From: Dactylorhiza incarnata
Taxonomy: Eukaryota > Streptophyta > Magnoliopsida > Asparagales > Orchidaceae
Assembly: GCA_033032865.1 (NCBI GenBank)
Contig: JAWHQI010000228.1
Coordinates: 4,068,501-4,132,500 of the forward strand
Length of the DNA stretch: 64,000 nt
Direction: 5' to 3'
Position 1 is the first letter of the stretch; every line of letters starts with the position of its first letter. This document shows positions 45,810-56,563 of this stretch, piece by piece. The notes under the pieces were generated by a model. The model searched no databases. It saw only the letters and a program-made list of their open reading frames with translations, and was not told where the DNA came from. The position numbers and the translations under genes were made by a program.

Positions 45810-46087
45810 CATTACTAGAAAATTGACTTTTAGCCACGCTCGTATTGCCCATGGCCATTTGGCGTGGCAAACCGTCAAATTATCGTGGCTAAAAGTCTAA
45901 AATCGTGGCTAAAAGTCATAGAAATAGGGTATTTGCCACAGAAAGAGCATGGCAAATACTTTTTTGCCACGCTCGTATTGCCCACGCCCATTTGCCACGG
46001 CAGTCCGTGGCTAAAAGTCTTTTGCCACGATTTTGGACTTTTAGCGACGGTAATTTGCCCTGGCTAAAAGTCAATTTTCTAGGAGTG
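45810..46087. mobile_element. 278-bp CACTA-type MITE in RT of D
   Basis: The terminal inverted repeats CTAGAAAATTGACTTTTAGC match perfectly for over 20 bases. Outer ends read CATTA and, on the other strand, CACTC, close to CACTA. The 3-bp duplication CTT is the expected size for CACTA elements. Subterminal CGTGGCTAAAAGTC and TTGCCACG words recur in both orientations. It has no coding capacity, so it must have been mobilised in trans. Confidence 0.9.
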
Positions 46088-46090
46088 CTT
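46088..46090. repeat. Target-site duplication of MITE, right copy (CTT)
   Basis: Matches 45807-45809. Confidence 0.8.
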
Positions 46091-46608
46091 ATTGCCTCCA
46101 GTCTTGCCACTGGAGCAAATACTTGATCAAAGTCTATGGCTTCCTCCTGTATGTATCCTTGTGCAACCAACCTTGCCTTGTTCTTGATAATCACTCCATT
46201 TTCATCCATTTTGTTCCTGAATACCCATTTGGTCCCTATGACTTTGTGTTTCTTTGGTCTTGGAACCAACATCCAGACCTTGCATCTTTCGAATTGATTT
46301 AGCTCCTCTTGCATAGCCAATATCCATGAAGGGTCTTTATTGGCTTCTTCAAATTTCTTAGGTTCTATTTTGGATAGGAAGCTATGATGCAAAGCCTTAT
46401 TCATTGAGTTTGCTCTTCTTGTTTGCACACCTTCATTTGGATTTCCTATAATCTGTTCTTTGGGGTGATCCTTCAGGTGTTTGGTTGCAATTCTCCACCT
46501 CTCATTTTTTCTTTGATATTCTGGTGCAGCTATTTGAGTTGGTTGTTCTTGAAGTTGTGGAGGTTGTGGCTCTTCAACAACAATTGGTTCTTCATGTATG
46601 TCCTCTTC

Positions 46609-47560
46609 TTAAGAGTCATCCTCTCTAGTCACAGCTACTGTCTCATTAGTTTCATCATTTTCTTCTATGAGCTGTTTGTTGATATTCAGCTCCTTCAATT
46701 TCTGTGCTAGACCTGTATCACTAGGAAGACTTCCCAAATCCTTATAAATAAGGCTGGTTTCATCAAATACAACATGTATAGATTCTTCTATTTTATTTGA
46801 ACTTTTGTTGAAGATTCTATAGGCTCTACTTTGAGAACTATACCCAACAAAAATTCCCTCATAGGCTTTTTCAGCAAACTTGGTAAGGAGGTGCTTTCCA
46901 TTGTTTAGCACAAAGCACTTACTTCCAAATATTTTGAAGTAGGCTAGGGTGGGTTTTCTACCTTTCATTAACTCATAAGGGGTCTTATTCAGTCTCTTGT
47001 TGATAAGTGCCCTATTCTGCACATGGCATGCTGTGTTTACAGCTTCAGCCCAGAAATACTCAGGAAGTGAGGAGTCACTCAGCATACTCCTACTGGCTTC
47101 AATGAGAGTTCTATTTCTTCTCTCAGCAACCCCATTTTGTTGGGGAGTTCTGGGAGATGAAAACTCTTGTGAGATGCCTAGATTTTCACAAAACATGGTC
47201 ATGACACCTGACTGAAATTCAGTTCCATGGTCACTTCTAATTTCTACAACTGTATTTCCTATTTCATTTTGGATTTGCCTAACAAAGCTAGTGAATACTT
47301 CTAGAGTATCTGACTTGTGTCTTAGGAAGAATACCCATGTGAATCTAGAATAATCAGCAACAATTACAAGGGTGTAAACCTTTCCTCCTAGGCTATGAAT
47401 TGGCATTGGTCCAAATAGATCCATGTGAAGTAGGTATAGACATCTTATGGAATCTTTCTCACCAATTGGTTTGAAGGATGACTTGGTTTGCTTTCCCATT
47501 TGACAAGCATGGAAGGGACCCTCCTGCACACACTTCCACTTAGGCCCATCTCTCACTAGT
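46609..47560 (-). pseudogene. Element D integrase
   Basis: 315-aa open stretch. Blocks in order: CQMGKQTKSSF (end of the HHCC region), LLHMDLFGPMPIHSLGG (catalytic Asp), IVADYSRFTWVFFLRHKSD, VVEIRSDHGTEFQSG (catalytic Asp region), SSPRTPQQNGVAERRNRTLIE (catalytic Glu), LPEYFWAEAVNTA, TPYELMKGRKPTLAYFKIFGSKCFVLNN and EGIFVGYSSQSRAYRIFN. A stop (TAA at 47561-47563) separates it from the protease part, and another at 46609-46611 from RT; both are in the same frame. The catalytic triad is intact. Confidence 0.93.
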
Positions 47561-47562
47561 TC

Positions 47563-48081
47563 TTATGAAATGAGCTTATTTATAGTCTTATAATTTATAT
47601 GAGCCAACCTTTTGTGCCATTGTACACTACTAGAGACTTTATTCTCAGCTACTAAGCATATGGGATTTTCTTGTTCAGAACTTATAAAGTTTAAACAGTA
47701 AATGTTACCACTTCTAGTGCCTGAGATAACTATCTCATTCTCTTTCATAATTAGGCACTCATCCTTGTGGAATGAAATGTCATACCCAAGATCACATAAT
47801 TGACTTATGCTGATGAGATTGTGTTGCAATCCATCAACATGAGCAACTTTGGTGATGGTGACAATTCCATTTGTGATTTTACTATAACCTTTAGTTTTAC
47901 CTTTGTCAGACCCTCCAAAGACAACCTTTGGTCCATTCTTCACAGAAGTGTAGTCATTCAGTAGACTTCTTGTTCCTGTCATGTGCATGGAGCACCCACT
48001 GTCCAAGTACCAGATAGGAGATTGATTGGTGTTTGGACATACCTGCATTAAGAAATTACCTTTTCTTAGGAACCCACACAA
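47563..48081 (-). pseudogene. Element D protease and GAG-pre-integrase domain
   Basis: Open 172-aa stretch with PIWYLDSGCSMHMTGTRSLL (aspartic protease active site DSG), GPKVVFGGSDKGKTKGYSKI, VDGLQHNLISISQL and VQWHKRLAHINYKTINKLIS (pre-integrase). The start overlaps the end of gag by about 25 bases in another frame, which fits a frameshift between gag and pol, as known for some copia elements, or later mutation. Confidence 0.9.
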
Positions 48082-50202
48082 AGTTGGGTCCTAGAACTTT
48101 GTTAGCATGAGCTGGTATATTTATTTGTTTTATGATCCTTTGTGTTGTGTGTGTTGCCATTGGTCTGAGTACTGGTCTTCCAGAATTTATTCTAGGGGCA
48201 GTTGGATTGAACCAGCAATCAAGAGCAAAATGGCCAACCTTTCCACAACACCAACATTCATATTTGTTATACCTCCTTTGAGGTCTTTTCACTTCTTTGG
48301 GTTTACTGACATTTTGTCTAGTGGAGCACTCATTCTTCCTATGTCTGTGCACATTCTCTGATTCACACTCACTTGTGGTAAGCTTGTCTTTGTTGAGTTT
48401 TGTGGGGTGCATAAGTGCCTTATCATTATCTTTAGATTTATTTTCTGTCTTTCCTTTGTATCCTATGCCACATCTGTATGGTGTAGAGAATGTGTCCATA
48501 ATGGGAAGGATAGTTCTTGGTTTTGAGAAAACTGCCACAAGCTTCCTTTCAGCTAAGAGTTTTGTCTCAAGTTCTTTTATTAATTTCTCTTTAGTGCATA
48601 TAGTCTGAATATGAATGATAGACATAACTTTCCATTTCCTAAGCTCCTTGCTTACCTGATTCAGCCTCTCAGCTGCCTCAGAGCATTGGGAGTTAGTCTC
48701 TTTTAGTTCAGCTATTTCATTATGTAATTTCTTGTTAATCCTTTTACTCTTTATGAGAGATTTAAGAAGTGACTCATATTTCTCAATCATTTCATCTAGT
48801 GAAATAGTTTTATGTTCAGATTCAGAATTAGATAAAGGAGTTATGTTTAGTACCTGCACAGTGGAGAATGTCTCATGATCCTCTTCATCCCTGAGTGCCA
48901 TGAATCCTATATATTCTCCTTCATCTTCTTCACTGTCAGACCTTGATAGTGGAGCACTTATCATAGGTCTATGGTTCAGGATGTCTTCACTTTCATTGAC
49001 ATCCATCAGTGCCATGAGTGCCTCTTCACTGTCAGAGTCAGATGATTGAGACTCACTATCACTGAGAGTGACTTTTCCTTTCTTGGCTATCAGTCTCTTC
49101 TCATGTATCTTATCAGACTTGTCCCTCCTCTCATCAGACTTCTTGTTGATCTTTCTTTTTGATGGACAATCAGCAATCATGTGTCTAAATTTCCTGCATC
49201 CAAAGCACACAATTTCTTCTGAATTATATTTATTATGTTTAGAATTATACCTGTCCTTCTTGGAATCTGGTTTGAATCCTTCTGAATAGTTGGAGTGCTT
49301 ATTGGATCTGGATGACTGAGAATGCCTAGTTTTCCAGTGTTGTTTTCTTCTGAGCATCCTTTTAAGTTGTTTGGTGAAGAGTGCCAGTTCACTATCTGAT
49401 ATTTCAGAGTCAAAATTGCTGGTCACTGATTCTTCAGATTCAGATGGTATCCTTGGGGGTGATGACATCCTTTCCTTGCTTCTCTTGGAACTTTCTGCCT
49501 TTAGAGCAATGGGATTTTCTTTGCCGTGTCCTTCTTCAGCTTTTCTGGTGTTCAGGTGAAGTTCATGTGACAGAAGTTTCCCATATAGGTTCTGGGGCTG
49601 AATATTTCCCAGATTTCCCATTTCCCTGATAGCACAGATCTTGATGTCCCATTCTTTGTTAAGGGATCTCAAGAATTTATCATTTAGCTCATAGTCTGTA
49701 AATGTTCTTCCATAGGTTTCAGACCATTGACAATTTTAAAAAATTTCTCATAACAAATTGCTATTGAGTCCTTCTTGTCTTGTCTGAAAGCCTCATATTG
49801 CTGATTCAGAAGAGACTTCCTGTCATCTCTGACCTCTTCAGTTCCTTCCATATAAACAATGAGAGAATCCCACATTTCTTTGGAAATTTTACAGTGCACT
49901 AAATTCTGGAAGGTTGAATCCTCAATTGAACTCACAATGATATTCTGATCTCTCTTATCCATTGTGGCCAGAGTTACTTCATCTTTAGTCATCTCAGAAT
50001 ATCTTTTGGGAGTCTTGATGTTTCCATCTATGAATGAGACCTTCATAAGAACAAAAGGTCCTTCTAGTACTGTGATGTATATCCTAGGGTCAGAGGCTTC
50101 CATGAATAATCTAACCCTTTCCTTCCAAATCCCAAAATTCTCTTTTCTATAGATTAGTAACTTCATAGATGTGAATTCCTTGTTCCCTTCACTGTTTGCC
50201 AT
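48056..50202 (-). pseudogene. Element D gag, single frameshift
   Basis: Start at ATG 50202, 70 bp inside the PBS (MANSEGNKEFTSMKLLIYRK). The N-terminal UBN2-like gag domain (FGIWKERVRLFME, TLATMDKRDQNIIVSSI, MWDSLIVYMEGTEEV, LNQQYEAFRQDKKDS) runs to a one-base shift near 49720. It then continues as a 538-aa open stretch: FLRSLNKEWDIK, knuckle CFGCRKFRHMIADC, Ser/Glu-rich acidic part, coiled coil (LDEMIEKYESLLKSLIKSKR), the second knuckle CWCCGKVGHFALDC and the end NFVWVPKKR. The structural protein packages element RNA. Confidence 0.92.
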
Positions 50203-50270
50203 GAAGATTTAACAGACCTACCCTTAGGAGGTCTTGTTCAGGCTGTTAAACCTTTTCTTGAACAACCTCC

Positions 50271-50281
50271 CTCTGTTACCA
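50271..50281 (-). other. Element D primer-binding site
   Basis: Minus strand TGGTAACAGAG, one base off the canonical TGGTATCAGAG, two bases inside the LTR. Confidence 0.85.
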
Positions 50282-50283
50282 CT

Positions 50284-51846
50284 TGAAAGTCTTCAATTAA
50301 GGGTAGCTAATCACCTAGAGGGGGGGGGGGGTGAATAGGTTATTTTAAATTCTATTTAGATTCTTGATCAAAGCCTAAGTGTATGTGAGTTATAATCAGA
50401 GCTTTCAAGAAACAAACATAAACACACAGAATTTTATACTGGTTCCCCTATCTTGGGTACTCCACTTTCCCCCTTCTCCCCTCTAGCAATGTGCCAGATA
50501 GGGATTATATCTTCTCCAGATCTCAGACCACAAAAGGTCTTACAGCTCAGATCTCAACAGATCTTACAGTCTCAGATCTCAACAGATCCTACAATTTAAG
50601 ACTTAACAAAGTCCTACCTCAGCCTTTATAACAATAGGCTTACACTCAGATTCACCCCTGAATCTTACAAATCAGATCACATCTGATCCTACAACTCAGA
50701 TCCTTGAAAGATCCTACACTCAGATCTGACAACTCCGATCCTACAAGAATTGAAAGAGATAGTAATATCACTTAGACTCAGATTCATCAATGTATTGAGT
50801 CTTCTTGATCTATCTGAATGATTAGACAGAAATCTTCTACAGATCAACAACAGCAAAATGGTCTTCTTGAATTGCACAGGCTGTGATGACTGTTCTTCTT
50901 TAGGAAGATAGATTCTTCCTCCTTGACCTTCTCTCTTCAGAAATAATATCAGCACCAGATTGCTGAAAGAATTTCTTCAAGTTAGAACGATTCTGAAAGA
51001 GGAGATGGCTTCTTCAGATTTTTCCTCTGATTTCACCTTGAACAACGGAGAAGATAATAGCTTCAATTAGGAATATTGAACTACTTTTCAATCACGAATC
51101 ATCCCTTCTATTTATAACCCACAGCCCGCGCCTTCTGAGACGCCCTTTATGTCAATGTGACGTCAGATCTTTAATGGTCTTTAGTGACTTCGGAATTGAC
51201 GAGGAGTTGAGACATGGTCATCATCTCGACATGGCTCAACTTGTTGTAGATGTACTGTTACACAAACTTTAACTCAGAGCTTTGCAAGAAGAGGGCGTTG
51301 AGCAGTGTGTATCTCTGTCGACGCTTTTTGTATAAGCTGTCGAGCGATGTGTAGAAGCTCAACACTTTCTACATAGACTGAAACTCTCAAAGCCTCCTTC
51401 TGTGCCGACGAGTAATCTTTAGTCGTTCAACGCTCTTTATCTGTAGGCGTCAAGTGATGTATAGGAGCTTGACGCTTTTTAACTTTGCCTTCTCATCTAG
51501 ACTCTTTTTGCTGACGTTGAGCTAACTGAAGTTGGTCGACGCTTCTTATTCCACGGCGTCGAGCGATATTCCTTGGCTCGACGCTTCTTGACTTGGTCTC
51601 AGATCTTCAGTCAGCGACCTTGCCTTTTGAGAAAACAGACATGGGTCGACGCTTCTGGGTCACATGCGTCGAGCGATGTGTGGTTTCTCGACGCTTGTGA
51701 ACTTAGATGAATTTCTTGAGCACCTAGCTTGACCTGATCTCCTGCACAGTGATTCTAGATAATATATCAAATACATTGTGAGGTATATTTTTGACTTAGG
51801 AATGGACTTCTCCAAATCTAGAATATTGTGGGCAATGGTCCCAACA
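50284..51846 (-). repeat. Element D 5' LTR
   Basis: 1,563 bp; minus strand TGTTGGGACC to CTTTCA. It matches 39602-41155 throughout. CTCGACGC/GCGTCGAG words lie at 51298-51690, and the TATA-like box (minus GGGTTATAAATAG) is at about 51110-51122. A G tract (12) sits in the CACC..TCTAGG end signature at 50320-50331. Confidence 0.93.
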
Positions 51847-51851
51847 ACGGG
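51847..51851. repeat. Target-site duplication of D, right copy (ACGGG)
   Basis: One mismatch to ATGGG at 39597-39601. Confidence 0.7.
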
Positions 51852-54174
51852 CTCATCTCAGCCCTTGGCTGAAGGAAGGAGATGACCTGGCACCGTCTAA
51901 TGTGCGCCAAGATTCGTGCGCAGATCATTATATATGATTTTATTTTATGTTTATTATTGTCACACATTTAGCAGTGTTTTATTTTAATTATTAAAAATAC
52001 TAGATCACCTTTGATGAAAAGTGCCCAAGATCAAATTTGTAGCTATGGAAGTGTACTTTATTTCAAAATTTGTTTCAGCCCTATAGAGGCATTGTAGCTC
52101 CCTGTAGAGCCAATTTGGTGGGACTGGTCCCTAGGGTAGGGCAGTTACCTTTTCTTCAATATCTTTCTATTGGTAAATGGTATAGCATTGATATTTAAAA
52201 CTTAGGCTATTTACACCTATCCACACATCATACCCAAAGATGGGAATTATAGGAGAACCCTTTTTTAATATTTTTGTAATAATTTCATGAATCAAATATT
52301 AATTAATTTGTGGGTCAAATGACCTCCAATGCCCTCCAAATTTTGGTGGGTACTTCTTAGGGTTATCATATGACCCTGGTAAAAATCTCTGCCCAATTGG
52401 CACTGAATTGGTTCGGTAATTTGTCAACCCAAGTTAGGTCAAACTAGGTCAAATTAGGGTATAGGGTTTATTTTGGGGTATGGTGGTCAAAACTCATCAA
52501 CATGAGTTGAAACCTTGGGCACTGGCTTAGGATCACCTAAAACACCTCCATGAGTGAGATGGGGTGGTGTAGAGGTGGATATGCCATAGGACCCTAGTTT
52601 TACCCCTTGGGGTACACATAGAACCTTGTGAAGGTCATGCGGTCAAAAGTCCTAGAATGGTCATGGGACTTGGTAGATATGTTTATGGGGTGTAATAATG
52701 CCCTAGGGAATTTTGAGAGAATTTTAGGAGTATATATTTCCCCTGAATTAGGTTATAACCCTTTTAGGGCTTTTCATTATTGGAGAGACTTACCTATTCA
52801 AATGGCACTTGTTTTACCTTAATCTTAAGTAATATAATTAAGGGTCCAAAACTCTCTGGAAAAATGTGTAACTTGGTGATAGGATATTTCAGAGCACTAG
52901 GAAGCTCTGTCAATTTTTGTATAAATTTTGGAGACTGATATCATTAGGCTACTTCACAACATGCTCATATTTGGATTTATTTGGAATATTTATTTAGGTG
53001 AGAAAATGATTTTCATAAATTGTGAAATTTCGTCAGCAAGTCTTTATGAACATATTGAAGATCTAGTATTTCTTTCATAATTTTTTGAATTAAATAACAG
53101 CAGGTTCCTTCACAATTTTCCCTAGATAGGGTTTCTTTAGAATATTTAATTATGTGATTAATTTGCCTTTATAAATTCTGAAATTTGGCCTGAGAACTTT
53201 TCTGATCAATATAAATGTCTAGTAATTTTCTAATAATTTTTAGACAAGCATTTCTTGTGGTTCCTTCTTTAATTTCTAATTTGGATAAATATTCAATATT
53301 ATAATTAGATTACAATTCCTGATTGTAAAATTGTTACACTCTGTATTTGCTGTTATTTTGGCATGATAGATTTATCTTGATTTTATGGGAGTAATATCTT
53401 AAGAATACCTTACACTTCATTTTCATATTCATACTGGGCACACATTGGAGAAATTTGAATAAATGCTAAAATGTTAAGGAAAAATATGAATCTTTGGACT
53501 TAGTCTCATAATGTCATGATAATCCTCCAGTAATAATATTGTGTCATGTGGATGAATATTTGGAGTACTTCTACTTATTAGCTTCATGTAGTTAGTTTGG
53601 TCTGCGTATGGTAAAACGTGAAACATGGGTATTTAGGGCTCTACCAAGTGGAAGAGGCATGTAGGTTGTGTACATGGTCAGGATGAAGAGGGTGAGGTCA
53701 TCAAAAGGAGTTTAGGAGATAAGAGTGCTAGGTGTGCTAAGGGTAAGGTCGTGCTTGCGATTGGCGAAAGATCGTCTTTCTCCTAGTGTGCTATAAACCA
53801 CTTAGGATTAATACAAGTGAAATGGTAAGAGGCTTAGGCATATGGGTAGATACCCATAACATTAACTGCCTTGAGAAAGGGAGCCTTGGGGTGTCTTCCT
53901 AGTACCGTAGCGAGCCCCTTACAGGGTAACCCTCGGGAAGTCCAAGGTTAACCATAAAACTGTAGGGTTAAGTTGTTATGTAAGATTAGCTAAGTAATTA
54001 TTCCCTCACACTCCAGTGTCATGGGTGCTTTAGTCGGTTTGGTCTAACGAGCGGTAGGCTCGGTGGTTGCAGCAATGGACTCATTAGTCTGGGGAGTTGT
54101 GACTCAACCATGTTTGTTGCAGCAAAGGACTTAGACGTCATGCATAAGGGGACGATTTCCCTACCAATACAAAG
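51852..54174 (+). repeat. K: gypsy-type LTR or related repeat, right part
   Basis: AT-rich sequence with GGTCAAA words (52430-52500) like those left of D. The region 53690-54150 is GC-richer and resembles the 3' half of long chromovirus LTRs only in general style. No ORF shows a known family. The end of the LTR is not seen; it runs into the truncated LTR F at about 54175. If continuous with 38387-39601, the LTR would exceed 3 kb. Confidence 0.45.
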
Positions 54175-54713
54175 TGAGATGTATATAAATGAAAATACAA
54201 AATCGAATGAAGAACTCCCTAGAAATTCAGATCTCTGAAAGGAAGGTTGAAGCCTCGAGATTATCGTTTATGTAGAAGCGCGTCCGATCTCGTCTTCAAT
54301 CTCAAACCTTCTAAGCACAAATGGGAGTTGATGAGGTTCTGGAGCTCTCTGGTTCGTATGCACTCAGGAAAGGACTTAGAATTTTCAATGCTTAGAATGC
54401 ACGAACAAAACGAACCAATTTATAGTTTTTCACTATCGCCTGGGCGACATCGCTGTCGAAATTCCGAGAGCGCCAAACTACCGCTCGTCGTGCTGTCATG
54501 CGGGCTGCTGCTATAACTTCTGTCCTGTCACCTGGGTGACAGTAGATGTCGGAAAATTCCGACATCGAAATTCTCCATACAGTTAAATTGAGCTCCAATC
54601 AGAATTGTAAACATCTCATACCTGTTACCTGCATACCATCAATAAAAATAGAATCAAATACAAACGGGATTTTGTGATTATCAAACCGGAAGAGTGCAAA
54701 ACGCATGCTCCAA
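54175..54713 (-). repeat. Element F 3' LTR, truncated
   Basis: Minus strand starts TGTTGGAGCATGCG. It is bordered at 54714 by ATCTCCCCCTTTTGATAATAAC, the reversed polypurine tract shared with A and B. It contains TCGCCTGGGCGACA (54436-54449), TGTCACCTGGGTGACA (54526-54541) and TGTCGGAAAATTCCGACA (54547-54564), then in sense order TATAAATTGG at about 54415-54424. The C-rich end signature is absent, so the distal end is lost; the left limit is approximate. Confidence 0.75.
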
Positions 54714-56040
54714 CAATCTCCCCCTTTTGATAATAACAAATTCATATAAAAAGAAATCATGTCTATTTAGGTTGTTGTTTTTAACATATGGTGTGTGCAA
54801 AAAAATAACATGATATATTCCTCTAAAATGTAAGCTCCCCCTAAATGAATGCTCCCCCTAAATGTTATAGTAAATTGAAATGATGTATTGTTTAGGTGCA
54901 AGATTTAGGTGGAATTGTTCTTATTGTTCTTTGATTTCTTGAATATACTTATAATTCTCGCCCTTTTGGGATTAGCAAAAGTTAATTTGAAATGAATGAG
55001 TAGTTCTTAAGGGAAGAGATATGATGTAGAAAATAAGAGTAGGCGGAAGCACTTTCGTTGAAAATGATTGAAAGTCTTGAAATAATAGTAATATGCCATA
55101 GTATTGAATAAACTCATGAAGAGATGGTATAGCCATATGAAGTAGTAGAATAAAAAAATAACTTAAACATGATTAATGTCATTTAAAAGTATCATAGAAA
55201 TACACAATTGTGTATAGAAATTTAGAATCTTTTCGGTCCAATTCTCATGAGATGAAGGTTTATATAACATAATGATGTGTACACGTGTTGCTTTGATCAA
55301 ACATATGAAATTATTTAATTTACATGATCATTGGAATTAAAAACATAACATAAGCATAAAAACAACTTTGACCTTGAAGATATAGCACAATAAGAATAGA
55401 ATACCATTTTTTTTATTTTGCACAAGACACTTTACAATTCTTTCCAAGGTGCACAACCTCACAATGCTTATTAAGACTTATCAGGAGGGTAAGTAGTGCT
55501 TGGTGGAGTATCCTTGTCCTCAATTTAAACTTTTTGTTGATCACATATTTAGTGATATCTTAACTTTGTAGTTTGTATAGATATTTATATATAGTTTTAT
55601 TTTTAATTGACCAAGGATCTCCGAATTCACTTGTATCACAAAAGATGGTGTATATTTGGTTGTGCTAACAAATCAAGCTTGAAAGTAGTATTTATGAAAT
55701 GCTATTGTATTATGTTAAAGCAAACATGATTCATGTATATATTAAATAGAAAGACATATGTATGGATCAAAATAAGTGAACGTGATAGCTCATTATTATA
55801 TATATACAATTTCTCATACTTAGAGGCATGCGAAAACAATTTCCAATACTCTAAACCACTTAGCAGGAGTGTCAATACTATGATAGAGTGGAAATGAAAT
55901 CATATAATCATGTAAATAGCCATTTTTAAAAAAATAAAAAGCACATGGTTTGGCATCAATTCATGAGTTGTGGCATTAATAATGACATATAACTAGTGTA
56001 GAGTATCAGAGAGATCAAAATTGAAGATAAATCAAAATTG
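54714..56040 (-). other. Element F polypurine tract and post-pol spacer
   Basis: AT-rich, without an ORF. 55425-55520 (GCACAAGACACTTTAC.ATTC...CCAAGGTGC...CTTATCAGGAGG) and 55240-55290 match the A and B spacers. This places F in the A/B-like group, although its LTR motif differs. Confidence 0.7.
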
Positions 56041-56563
56041 GGAGCTGTCGGAATTTTCCGACACTCACTGCCGCCTGGGCGACAGCTAAAAGTATAAAAA
56101 CGGCTATAAACCGAGTCAAACCTGATTCTACATCATTTTCTGGATTGGAAGGCGAGAGGAAGGTGTCGGAGTGCGGCGCAACCCTAGATCTAAGGTTTGT
56201 TTGGTTGATTTTTCGATTTTGACTTAAATTTTTAAAATAAGGTATGTTTGAATCTTGTGTTTTTTTTTGGGGTATAAGATTTTTATTTTTACATTGATTA
56301 ATTTCAAAAAAAATAGATGATCTTTTTGAAGAGGGTTGAAGAAGATGAATAGTAAATGATATGTGAGAAGGTTTAGTTTTGTTCAAAAAAAACTTTTAAC
56401 AGAAATATAGCTTGATTTTGAGTAGATCTGGAAGTCTATGTTGAAAAATCATATAAAAAGCTCACTGGATCAATGTCGGAATTTTCCGACAGTCAATGTC
56501 GCTTAGGCGATGTCGTCCCAGTGCACAGAACAGTGATTAACTTAGTTTTTTTATGTTTGCAGA
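56041..56563 (+). promoter_or_regulatory. Element F aORF promoter-like region and leader intron
   Basis: TGTCGGAATTTTCCGACA is at 56046-56063 and again at 56474-56491; it is the exact reverse complement of the LTR copy at 54547-54564. CCGCCTGGGCGACAG is at 56071-56085, and the TATA-like TATAAAAA and CTATAAAC are at 56093 and 56104. A plausible leader intron runs from AAG|GTTTGT (56195) to TTTGCAG (56562), directly before ATG 56564. Promoter and intron are inferred. Confidence 0.55.

Larger units (their letters stand above)
44544..46608 (-). pseudogene. Element D reverse transcriptase and RNase H
   Basis: The first piece (to 46090) has [60 protein letters not shown] and is cut by a MITE. After the [35 protein letters not shown] and the catalytic YVDDIIFGST. 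A one-base shift near 45440 leads to a 298-aa open stretch, GELKYFLGLQVKQ through IDVTLYRGIVGS to RNase H: STAESEYNSAGNCCAQLLW, YCDYTNAIAI, SRTKHIEIRYHFIREHVE and MADIFTKPLYE, ending ELGMLLWNEVILK. Removing the 278-bp MITE plus one 3-bp target copy restores the frame arithmetically. Confidence 0.92.
39602..51846 (-). mobile_element. Element D: full-length Ty1/copia (SIRE/Maximus-like) with aORF
   Basis: 12,245 bp with two LTRs of 1,554 and 1,563 bp, PBS, gag, PR, integrase, RT-RNase H, internal promoter-like region, aORF and polypurine tract, all on minus, flanked by ATGGG/ACGGG. The LTRs are closely similar with scattered substitutions and a G-tract length change. It is the best preserved element in the window: each gene is broken by only a few stops or shifts plus one MITE. 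It is inserted in LTR K. Confidence 0.93.

Noticed and set aside
46423..46710. Plus-strand 95-aa hydrophobic ORF that could look like a membrane protein
   Set aside because: It lies opposite the integrase-RT linker of D; hydrophobicity comes from the complement of Gln/Glu/Asn-rich coding sequence.
52628..52822. 64-aa ORF in the K region
   Set aside because: No recognisable motif, and the surroundings are LTR-like noncoding DNA.
54247..54598. ORFs of 68-89 aa in the F LTR
   Set aside because: They overlap the palindromic CpG motif cluster of the LTR and lie on both strands.
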